A stretch of DNA of 64,000 nt from Rutpela maculata (taxonomy: Eukaryota; Arthropoda; Insecta; Coleoptera; Cerambycidae), in assembly GCA_936432065.2 (NCBI GenBank), contig OW386285.2, positions 408,100,547-408,164,546 of the forward strand, in the 5' to 3' direction. The position numbers and the translations under genes are program-made. Below, piece after piece: positions 14,001-26,000 of this stretch. Below the pieces are notes generated by a model. The model was not told the DNA's origin. It did no database searches and was given only the letters and a program-made list of their open reading frames with translations. How positions within the stretch are numbered: position 1 is the stretch's first letter; each line of letters opens with the position of its first letter.

Positions 14001-17000
14001 TGTTGATGTTCAGTGCTAGCGCTTGCTTCAGTAGAGATGGTGGGTCCTTTCCTTGAGTATGCCCCCATTACTTCATTGCGTACATCTCTATCCTTTTTAA
14101 TTGTCTTTTCTCCTAATAGTCTTGCCTTTCTGCTCTTCTCAAAAGCTTCTTCTGTTGGCTTTTGTTGTTGCCACGTTTTTTAGCTCCATTTGTCATCACT
14201 GGATATTGTGGTGTAATTGTTGTTTCCTTTACGTCTTTTCTCTTCTTTTATTTCCAATTTTCCGCATAGAATTTTGAGGTCTGTATTGACTTCTGCTGTC
14301 CTTTCTGCTTTAACGTATTTGACCCTTTTCCTTATCTCTCTACCTATTAGTCAGGTTTGTCTTTTGCTCCACGTGTTTGTTATTGTTAAATCAGATATGT
14401 GTGCTTGATTTTCCAGCGCGTGTCCATTTTTGTAAACCATGTGTGGGGTAGAGTTTTTTCAAAGATGCTTTTATATTCCTCCATCTGGTCGTCTTTTACT
14501 ATATATGCGTTGAAGCCTCTTAATATTATAATCGGTGTTTTTTTTTTTTTTTCATTTGGGAGAAAAATTGTATCACATGAATTTCCATTATCCATTTATG
14601 CAATGTAAATAATTCAGTTTTGGGACGGTATACTAGTAAACTAATGGAACGCCACTGACCAGTAGATAAAATAAAGTAAAAATTAAAAATTTTTGGAAAT
14701 TATTGACCTGTAAGAAAATGTGTTTATTTAATACTAGTTAAAAATATAGGCACTTATTTGATCCCTTAATTCTTGATCGAGTTTCTGCAGGTATACGATG
14801 TTGAACCCACTTGAGTATCGAGGGTTGGATTGCACTATTTTATGGATGCATATGTTTACTTACTGATAACTTTAATCCGTTATTGCCTTGTTATGAATTT
14901 ATGGTGTCAGCGGTCGACATTTTCAAGGGTTTAGATGTATATGTATAATCACTTCTCAGATTTTCTAAGAAAGTCGTTTGAATCAGCCTCTCAGCAGTTT
15001 GTTATAGCATTTATAATGCAAAGAATATGCAACACACCACAAAAACACATTTTTTTTTACAAATACAGATTATGTACGAAATTAATCACTACTCGCAGAA
15101 TCACTAATTGCACGCAAGATATGTATTATTCCTCAAATCTATCTCACTTAACACCTTAACATTATATCTTTCACACTTTGTATTTGGCTAGGGTTTGGAT
15201 CTAAAAAAGTACTACAATGGTTTTATGGGGCATTAGTCATTAAGACATCAATAAACTTGGATAAACAAACTTTGGTGGTACTTTAATAATGAGAGGATAC
15301 TTAGTATATTAGGTTTTGAGTTAATAAATTAGGTTAATAGAGATTAAGTTGATAAAGTTATTAAAATAATTAAATTCAGTAAAATAAATTAGTTTATAGC
15401 TTAGCTTTCTGTGGCGTCTAGCGTTGTGATTGCTGTTTTTTCTCTCTTCTTTTTGGGCTTAGTACACTTAAAAAACTTTCCACTGCACACACAAATTTAT
15501 TATTTATTTATTTTCACTTTTACGTCTAGTATGTCTGTACCTATTGCTTTGCTTTATAAATACGTGTTGTTCACTTTTGACACTGAATATTTATTGCTTT
15601 CTTTAACGCAATAAAGCACTTTAAAGGATCTTTTAGGTATATAGATTGGCCTATTTACGTCGACCGTCAACTAAGGCACAGCTTTACACTTTATTTTTGG
15701 TACTATTTAAAAAACGAAATTTATTAATTGTATATGAACTTTTTTTTCCCTGTTATGACATGTCACGTTATGCAGAATTTCTTGGCCCACCGGTGGCTTA
15801 AATTTGATTAAGTTTACCAGGGTTTAAACCGATTTTTTAGTACTTATTTCGGGAGCGTCTTACAATGCCTCTGTACACGCCGTTTGTCAACTTTCGAATC
15901 AAAAGCTATTTCTGCTCTCTTTTTACAAAATCTGTTGTGTTGTAATTGAAATTATTCTACAAGTAAAATTTTCACTTCGTTTCCATATGCAAACCAACAG
16001 GACCTATGAACCAAACTGAAACAAATCTGCTGTTCCTCAGTAGAATAATAAATAGATTATTATTTATTTTGAAATTTTTTTTAAGTGCATATAAAAATTA
16101 GTTACTTTGAGTGATCACCGCAAATTATCTTTGGCGTTCGTTTAGAAGATACATATTTACAATGACATTGTAGCCTCTAAACTAGTTTCCAAAGACATCA
16201 AAACACTGGAATACTATAACTCTACTCGAATTTCGCCAACAATGTTGGCATCATCAGATGATGAAAACCTACTAGTTTTAATCATCTTCAAATGGGCTTT
16301 TGCGTCTGTGAAAACTACTTTAGAGACATCCTCGCACTGAGGATTCCAGCATCTTAAAGGAAAAACGTTGTATTTTTTTTAATAGGTTTCAGCTGCTCCT
16401 TTAATCCGTCGAAAAAATCTCCACGGAGAAAAATCCGCCAAGGCCACGCTTTTACTCGAATTTAAAAATAACTTACCTTACAATCCCGGTGATCATTTGG
16501 GAGTTTTCGCAATGAACAGGCCCGAACTAGTAGATAACATTATCAAAAGGCTGAAAGGAGTGACAGATCCAGATGTTCCTGTCGAAATTCAAATACTGAA
16601 GGAAACCCACACGTCCAATGGTAAATATAACTTTTTGACAATTTATTTCATAGATAATTAATGACAAGGATGTAAATCGGTGAGACTTTCATATTTTCAC
16701 CGAATTACAGCGACAGTTTGTACTACTGCAACTTTTTTGCTTGTACCTCTGTAAAAATTGTTAAATTTTACATTCTTATGATTTTTATTATTATAAGGAA
16801 AAAAAATCTATACTCATTAAGATTTCTTGGACATTCCTGACTCTGACGCATGACGACAAAATGTTGATGATGGCTTATACAAAAATAATAAAAAGAGTCC
16901 TTAAAAACCGGTGTCCGAGAATGTTACAGTCTCTTTTGAGATACAAACTTTGTTCACTTGAAATGTTTTGATTGTCAAATTATGACATTTGAGTTTAAAT

Positions 17001-20000
17001 TGATAATAATGATAATAAAAATATTAAAATCTGGTCACAAAATTACTCTATTTTGCGCCAATTATTATAAAAAGCAATTGATTTCACGGTGTTTGGCAAA
17101 TAAACCTTTTTGTTTAAATAGCCTTTATCGATACTTAAGGTGGGCGATCGGTGTACGTAATTCGACATATTTCTCCTACATCCGTGAACCGATTAAAAAA
17201 AATTTTTGATAGGCTTCTAAGGACAACTTTGTAGAATGGTACTAGGCTAGTAACAACTAAACAAGGAGACAAATTTTATCGTGCGAAAATCAAAAAATTT
17301 TTTTTTATTGATTTCAATAGTCTGGTATCATTTTATCGCATTTTCTCTAAAAGCCTATCAAGGAATTTTTTCAATAGGTTTGGGGATATAGGAGAAATTG
17401 TCGAATTACGAAATCATTTTCTTAAGCACGGCACCAATAAAGTACCAAATCTCATCGCTGTGTGATGTGAGAACTAATTTAAAGAAATTAAATACGTCTG
17501 TTCACTTTGAAGGTATAACATTTTATTGATTCTCAAAGTTCATACAGCCCGTGGACTGGACGTAATTGCACATTTTGCGATATTGCCAAATACTTAACCT
17601 AGATAAATGGCTTAACTTAAAACTAACAAGATAGGAACTCTAGAGGTACACGCGTGTGTAACTAAAATAATAAATTATACCATTACAGCTGTAGTGCAAA
17701 CGATTCCTGATATATAATCAGAATCTACTCCAAGACACCACCTTCAAAGGGCTAGCTCCCTTAAAGGTATTTCCAGAAACATGACTATAGCCTTTTTTCA
17801 TATTTCTTGCAAACACTATCACCACCTAAAGTTAACGGCAGAAAGTGTACACCCTTTGTATGAAAATGTATCTAAGTGTTTGTATTAATCTACAATAATT
17901 TCAGGTGTTATAAGAAATTGGAAACCACATGAACGGCTACCGTCGTGTACGGCCAGAGAACTTTTCACCCGTTTTCTCGATATTACCACACCACCCACCC
18001 CAAATTTACTGCAACACTTTGCCGCCATTGCCGCAGATGAAGAGGACCAAAGAAAACTGAATTTGCTTGCAACTGTAAGTCCTCTTGAATTATTTAATTA
18101 CCTGCATCATTATTTTATGGAATTCACCTTTCCGCCATTTTGAAATTATTCATCCATTTTTAATTTTCTCTATAATAATCTAATGTCCCGTTACCAACCA
18201 GAAATTGACTCACCAGGATGTGTTGTGATACTTCGTTAGATTGGTATTCAGAAATTACATTTATCTGTAGTAGGAAAGTGATATACTTTAATTTGAAAAT
18301 TTTGGCTAATTTCGAGAAAGTGATTTTATCAATTTTCGACCTCTCTGTGACACAAATTAACAACAAGAAAAATCAATTCGATATAATGTTATATAAAAAC
18401 TTTGACTTTCAGGATTCCTCAGCTTATGAAGACTGGAGGCACTGGAGGTTCCCAAATCTCTTGGAAGTACTAGAAGAATTCCCCTCAGTTACTCCTTACG
18501 CACCTCTTCTGGTTGCGCATCTAAGTATTTTACAACCAAGATTTTACTCGATATCCTCCAGTCCGTCCCTGAACCCCAATGAAGTCCACTTAACAGTAGC
18601 TGTTGTAGTCTATAGAACAGAAGGTCAGTGTGGAACACGTTCGTATGATTCAATAAGAATATTTCAGTTACGTGGGTGTTTGCGTCTGGGGGTGCCGTCC
18701 TCTTAAGCGCTGTTATTATAACAAAGAAATAATCTAATTTTATTGATATTAAAGTTTATACGCGTTCCTTATTATTTTCTAATCTTTCGTTTGTAATAGT
18801 ACAGTATACCATCGCGACGGTGAAGTATCACAAGTATTAGATAATCGAAATCGAAATTGTCTAGTATGTGGTGGCAGCACTCATCGCTCGCTAGGGAACA
18901 CCTCCAGAAATTTACAACCTTACGGCAGTAAGCAAGAAACTGTGTTTATAGAATATTTTTATTTCAGATGGGGAAGGACCTATACATTATGGAGTATGTT
19001 CAAATTATTTACAGAATATCCCAGTAAATGAGGAAATTTTCTTTTTTGTACGAAGGTAAGGTTTTATCACAATAATATATCTAATATTATTATTATGTGT
19101 CCTTTTTCATGGCGACATCCAACATCTTAGTAATTTCTTTATTTCTAACCCACGAAAATGTGGTTCTGTATTGTTATGCGCGATCAGTCAAAAAAGGTTT
19201 CTGTTATTACAAATAACGAACTTGGCTAATTATGATTGTCTTTAGCTTGTTACTGTCAAATAAATAAAACCACAATTTTCGCATTGTTTTGTATTGTGGA
19301 CATTTCGAAGGAGATTTAAAATAAATCTGTGGAAGCAACGGGAAAATTAATTCCAAAAAAATGTTTAGATAGATATCAAAAAGAATATGGATCGTTTTGT
19401 CAGGGGAAACAAATAATATGATAGTGTTGCTAGGTAACACATTACGGTATCAGATAGTGTAATGTTCGATTTATCGGCCGCAAATAGTCATTTACCGGAC
19501 AGTATGAAATACATAACATTACTTTTTTGCAGTTTCTCAAAACTGTTGACGACTGCAAATCATGGGAACTGCAAATTCTTTTGTTGATGTTCTTCCTGTT
19601 GTTTTAATTTAAAATATTTGTCACAAGGAGAAAGAACATTGAGAAGAATTAACAGGTCGATGTATTATCTCGCAATGACAGTTGCTTTACACTGATAACA
19701 TTTCATCGCAGCAGTTTGTACAATTAATAAGTTGGCATCATCAGCAGCAAGAGTAACCCCGATTCTTTCGCTCTCAAATTTTTTCACCAATTGTGAAATA
19801 AAACTATTATTCTTTTTGCCTAAGCAGTACCTAAGTACTAGAGTTTAGTTATTAATTTCTCTTTGGATCTGAATAATAGAAAATTTTAAAAACAGGAATG
19901 ATTGGAACAGTTAATTTAATGTTTTATTACAGAAATTCTTAGTAACAACAAAATAAAATATTTAATAATAATAAAGTATTTATTGGGAAAGCATGCACAG

Positions 20001-23000
20001 GGAGGGTGGTCGCGCGAAAGTTAAAACCTCATTTAAGTTCGTTATTTTTGGAGTTAGCAAAAAAGTTAAAAAATAAGAGTTATAGGAAATCATATGTATT
20101 TTCCAAAAATAATTTCAAAAAAACAATTGAAAGTTGCATTTCAGAGATATAAACTTTACTTTGATTTCTATCTGTGGAACACTCCATATATTGTTACACC
20201 ATCTGAAAGGCCATTAAAAAGCTTTTTAATGATATACAGTGTGTCACAGGATAGATGTAACAAGAGGTGAAATGGACCAAAAATTTTGGAAATTTGGAAT
20301 GGTATTTAGGGATTGGAGTCCTGCTTGTTTTAAAACTAAAGTATACCAAAAATGACTTGATTTGGTGTTCTACAGGGTGTTTTATAAGCAAAGTTGTAAA
20401 AATCACCACTAATAAAGTACCTTTATTTTTCAAAATATGAAAAAATTCCACTAAGGAAAGTTATTTAGAATGCAATTTTATACCTCTATACCAAATTTTA
20501 GGAATATAAAATTATTTTTTGAAACTTCCCATTTTTTCAATAAATTAGTATTTTATTTTGAACCATTCATTTAAAACTGCGTAGAAATTATTTTTTTGTG
20601 AATTAATATTTAAAGTTATGTAGAAGCTAAAAGTAACTATGAGAAAAGCAGTGGATACACATTTATCATTTATTATTGACATATCTGTCAAACGTAGTCA
20701 ATATTATCCTTAATTTCTGTTTCAAATTAACGAACCAAGCATAAAAAATTAAGTGAAAATGGTACTCACAGTGCGTGAAAAAATTTATATTGTGCAATGC
20801 TACGGAATTGGCGGTGAAAACTCGCTAAGAGAAGTGGTAAGCCAATTTAATTTGAAATTCCCAAACACTGCTTTGTCACGTATTCAGGCTATGAGAATAA
20901 TTAAAAAGTTTCTGGCTACTGGTAGTGTTCTTAACATGAAAAGAAAAATAAAAGCATATGATGAAGACAATGTTGGGGCTATTATAGCTCATGCCTCTGT
21001 TATAGAAAATCCTAGGATGCCACTAAGAGAGAGATCAGCTTTTATTAATATTAGCAAGTCTGAACTCCAAAGAATTTACAAGGCAAAGAAAATTAGGGCA
21101 TATACAGCAAATTATAAACATACGCTTGAAGAGGGAGATGACGGCCGTAGGTTGGATTTTTGTTTGACCATTGGAGATAAAATCATGGAAGAGAGATTTT
21201 TTCATCATTTCATAATTTTCTCAGATGAATCCACATTCACAACTAATGGTGTTGTTTCATCTCAGAATTGTCGGTTTTGGGCTTCTGAAAATCCAAATTT
21301 TAGAATTCATTGTAGAAGACAATATTATAAAAAAGTAAATGTGTGGTGTGCCGTTTCTTATCACATTGGAGTTATTGGACCTTATTTCATTGAGGGAAGG
21401 TTAAACCAGCACACTTATTTACAGCTTCTTGAAAGATTTTCTGAAGAATATTTAAATATTTTAAGAGATATGCCTTTAGTTCATTTTCAACATGATGGTT
21501 GCCCTGGCCACTCCACAGAAATGGTTAATCGGTGGTTGAATTTAAATTTTGGAGAAAATTGGATTGCCAGGAATGGACCGATCAAGTGGCCGGCGAGATC
21601 CCCAGACCTATCCTGGATATTGGATTTCTTTTTATGGGGTTGCATCAAGCAGTTGGTTTACGCTGAACCACTTCCTAACGATGTAGCAGTATTGAAGCAG
21701 AGAATTACAAATGCCGTAAACTCCATACCGTTAGATCATATTCGAAATAGTTTTAAGGACGTGAATCTGTTATGTTTTTGACATTTATTACTTGTTATAA
21801 TTTTTAAACCTCATTAATCTTCTGTTAGTAATTGTTTCTTGTTTTACAATTAGTTCGATTAACATTATACCTTCTTACATCTCGTATATTCAATTTTTTA
21901 TTTACCAATAGCCTACTTTTTGAGATGATTAACATTTGCTCCTACACAACATTAAATAATTCGCAAAAAATGGGAAGTTTCAAAAAAATAATTTTGTATC
22001 CCTAAAATTTGGTATAGAGGTATAGAATTGCATTCTAAATAACTTTTCTTAGTGGATTTTTTTCATATTTTGAAAAATAATGGTACTTTATTAGTGGTGA
22101 TTTTTACAACTTTGCTTATAAAACACCCTGTAGAACACCAAACCAAGTCATTTTTGGTATACTTTAGTTTTACAACAAGCAGGATTGAATCCCAAAATAC
22201 CATTCCAAAATTCCAAAATTTTTGGTCCATTGCACCTCTTGTTACATCTATCCTGGGACACACTGTATAATGCATAGTATTTATCTTTAAGAAAATAATT
22301 TACTATAAATTTACAATTTATCAAATTAGCCGTGGAAAGCAAAAGTATGTAATTTAAAGTAAACAATACGTTAGTCATATCAAGATACTTGTTGGTAACT
22401 AATTTCAATTGTGAATTTTAATGATTGATATATATTTTTCGGACTACCATGACTTAACGGTGACAAAATATAAAATGTAATATCTAGTATAAATTTTAAG
22501 AAAAATGCTGTTTTACAGTTCATCTCAAACTTATAGCAACATGAGGCCCAGTGTTTCAATGCAAAGTTAAGCACTTTATCCTACAAATAAATTAGCTAGA
22601 AGTTTAGAATATGTTTTTATTAAACACTTTATTATTGCAACTTCATATTCTAACCTTCTAGCTAATTTATTTGTAGGATAAAGTGCTTAACTTTGTATTG
22701 AAACACTGGGCGTCATGTTGCTATAAGTTTGAGATGAACTGTATATATCATTAAAAAGCTTTTTTTATGGCCTTTCAGATGGTGTAATAACATATGGGGT
22801 ATTTCATTAAAAAAAAAAACAAAACAAAGTTCGTATCTCCCAAACTTTGATTTTCAATGGTTTTCCTGAAATAATTTTGGCAAATACATGTGATTTCCTA
22901 TAACTTTTACCTCGACTTTTATTTTTCAACCTGTTTACGTAACTCCAAAAATAACGAAGTTAAATGAGGTTCTACGTTCGCGCGACCACCATGTACACAC

Positions 23001-26000
23001 AATACATTAACTCGCAAAGGCGAAGTCCAATAAAGATGATTATGATTATGATAACCTCAGCACAAAAAATTATCAACTCTAATATTTCACCCAAATTATT
23101 GTTAACATACCCCCAACACTCTGTACATATTTACATGGTTAATTTATGCATTACAGTGCCCCCAGCTTCTATTTACCGAACGACTCGACACGGCCCGTAG
23201 TCCTAGTAGGCCCGGGCACTGGAATAGCACCATTCAGAGCATTCTGGCAGCACAGATACTCTCAATTGAAACAGAAACAAAAATTAGGCAAGATGTGGTT
23301 GTTCTTTGGGTGCCGGACGAATGACATGGACCTGTACAAAGAAGAAAAGGCTGAGATGTTGCGGCTTGGTGTTCTGGACCGAGTCTTCTTGGCGTTGTCG
23401 AGGGAGCCTAACACACCAAAAGTAAGCTTAGTTCATTTTGGATATTTTCTAAAACCTTTCTGAAATGATTCATTTTTTAAAAAATTTTCTCTTTCAAAAA
23501 TGAACGCCGTAAAATAATGTGTTTTCGAGTGTTATCAAAGAACTGCGTTTTCATATTCTTCAAAAAGCGTAGTAGGTTGTATGCCTCACAAACATAATTT
23601 TATTTTCATAAGACTTTTGTAAGTAACAGAATATTATAAAAGCATTTCGACTCTTAAGAAACAATACCTCTGATCTCCAAATTAGCAATTTTACAGGAGA
23701 TGAGAAAAACTAATTTCTCTTATTAATATGTATGAAACCTACATATGTTATTTTTTCTTTAATCATGTATTCTTTTAAGTAGAGTTTTAGCTATAAATAT
23801 TAATCTTGGAGATAGCAACTATTAGGAACTGTTGCACATAGGAGTGGACATCAATTTAAAATTCCAAACCAAATTTTGGCAAAAATGGAGATAAAAGGTA
23901 CCTATTGTATCTTAAGCGTCGATTTGTGGAGAAATATGACAAAAAACAAACTATCTGTAAATTATTAAGATTACAGCTACAGTAATGCTCAAAGTAAGCA
24001 CTGCAAAATTATAGTTCTCTTATCGAATTATCTTCTTCAATACTTCTGAGTACTTGAATAGAATTTCTCATATCGTTAGCAGTATCAAAAAAGCGCTGAC
24101 TTAAATCTTCTGCATTTGTAACATGAGTGAGGAATATACAACATCTTTCATGTGTCCTCAGAAATAAAAATCTGGGGCCTATAATTGGGCCGTTTTAATT
24201 TACTGGAGCCTGATTTTCTCTTCCAATTCAACGACCTGGAAATCCTAGATGTGCACTATCTTCTCATTTTAAATATATATTTGTTGTTTTTCAGACTTAC
24301 GTACAAAAGTTGGCGTTAAAAGAGGGTGCAGAAATATACAAATTTCTAGTGTTAGAGAAAGGACATTTCTACGTCTGCGGGGACTGTACAATGGCTGAAC
24401 ACGTTTATCAAACGTTAAAGAGTATCATTCAAAAGTATGGAGGAATGAACGACGACCAGGTGCAATCCTTCATGTTATCATTAAGAGTGAGTACACTTTA
24501 TAATTCCCAGAATATTTCTTTTCACTAAAATGTCGTAATAAGTTTGCAAAAGTACAAAATTTAAACACCACATAAAATATCTTTCTTTTTTATGCACTAG
24601 GGCTTGCTTGTGATATATGGGGTGTTAATTAACTACATACCCACACTTTCGGAGATGACCCCTTGAATAATTCTTAAAACAAAACAGTTTATTAAATACA
24701 CTCTTTTATCTTAGAAATTATCGTCTAGTTCCAAATCCGGATATTTCCTGTATAAACAATTGTTCAGAAACTGCAAAAGAATTCACACCTTTTCGCATCA
24801 AAATGTTTCAAACTGATTTTGGTGCATTTAGCAGATACATGGGAATGTTGAAAAGTAATTTTTGTAAGTTGTATAGAGGTTAGAACGTAACAGATGTTAC
24901 TTTCCCGGACCAGGCCTCATATATAAAATACAGTCCGGGAAAGTTAACTTTCCCGACCTAGGCCGGAAAAGAAATTTTTCCCTGACTGTTTTCTGATAGT
25001 TGCTTGGCAACGGATTAAAATACTAGAATAACGTATTTTGGGACCTGAAGTTGCGCCAAAAAAGTAGACATTCCTTATAGATTTCAGAAAAATGACATTT
25101 TCTAATGTTTCGCGAATCGCGTTTGACTTTGTCTGAACACTCTAGATGAGTAAGTAAAACGCGTGGAAATCATCTCCGCACATTCGCCTAGAAGCCTTCT
25201 TGATAACGGGAGTGGAGGAAGGTGGGGAGGTGTGGTAAGGAGGTGAGGTATGGTACCGGTTTCAGTGGCGAGACCTCGATCGGTGAAGTTAAGGCAAACC
25301 GGGCGAGTCCAGCACTTGGATGTATCTCATTTCGTCTTCCTGGTTAAGTGGTATAGTAGCATTAGCTAAACTTCGCCAGGATGTTAATATAAATAAGGCA
25401 ATTAAAATAAAATAAAATAAGATATAAAATAAATACTCTTGTCGTGGCAGTCTCGATTTTGACGAGCGGGGCGCGCGTGTACTTGCGTAATTGTCGGGGC
25501 ATAACGATTAAAATTTATTTTAGTTTTTCACCAAAGTTCTCACATAGTCACATATTAGGGAATAAGCAGCACAAATTTCAGATGAAAATATGAATGAAAC
25601 GCAAAAGATACCATATTTCTGCTTCTAATTAATGTAGAAGTGTCTTTCTTCTTAATAGGTTATTTTTTAAAGCACTTTAAACAGATGATAAAAATGTTTG
25701 GCTATAAGAAAAATGCATTTTACAAAAATGCACGAAATGTAACTTTAAAATAATATAATAATAAATTTTTATCATCATTCTAAAGCACGTTTAGTAAGTT
25801 ACAATAATAGGCATGTTCACAAAAAAAAAAATTACATTAATATTAGTAAAAATCATACATTAGAGCCCCTAGTACCAAAATCAGATTTTCTTTATTAATA
25901 AATATTTCAGTTTTGTCAATAATTATTCGTAGTAGAAATCACCCCAACGCAGCGAGGCTAAAAAACGTTCCCAAGGTAGAGGCTATTAACATGATGTCAT

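Larger units (their letters stand above)
13371..16385 (+). other. Nos: NOS intron with LINE-like remnant and unassigned DNA
   Basis: About 13600-14400 is richer in G+C; on the minus strand it reads as a charged, basic, coding-like segment (separate entry). About 14610-16200 shows no recognisable element. A hammerhead-like RNA core is at 16231-16257. The intron ends in a pyrimidine tract before 16386. Confidence 0.6.
20004..22991. mobile_element. Foldback element carrying a nested mariner-like element
   Basis: About 20004-20232 recurs inverted at about 22750-22991; the ends share tggtcgcgcgaa. The interior was invaded by the mariner-like element at 20237-22265 and a palindromic MITE at 22516-22741. 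Removing the mariner-like element would leave a roughly 0.96-kb foldback unit. Confidence 0.8.

Noticed and set aside
18624..18706. Extension of the NOS exon into the following intron
   Set aside because: NOS similarity ends exactly at a good donor (AAG|gtcagt) and the next exon fits in phase.
19720..19760. Second hammerhead-like motif (ttggcatcatcagcagc)
   Set aside because: CTGATGATGCC is present on the minus strand, but stem II does not close and GAAA is absent.
25245..25330. Functional 5S rRNA gene
   Set aside because: Several indels against 5S, missing conserved ends, and an A-rich tail point to a SINE.
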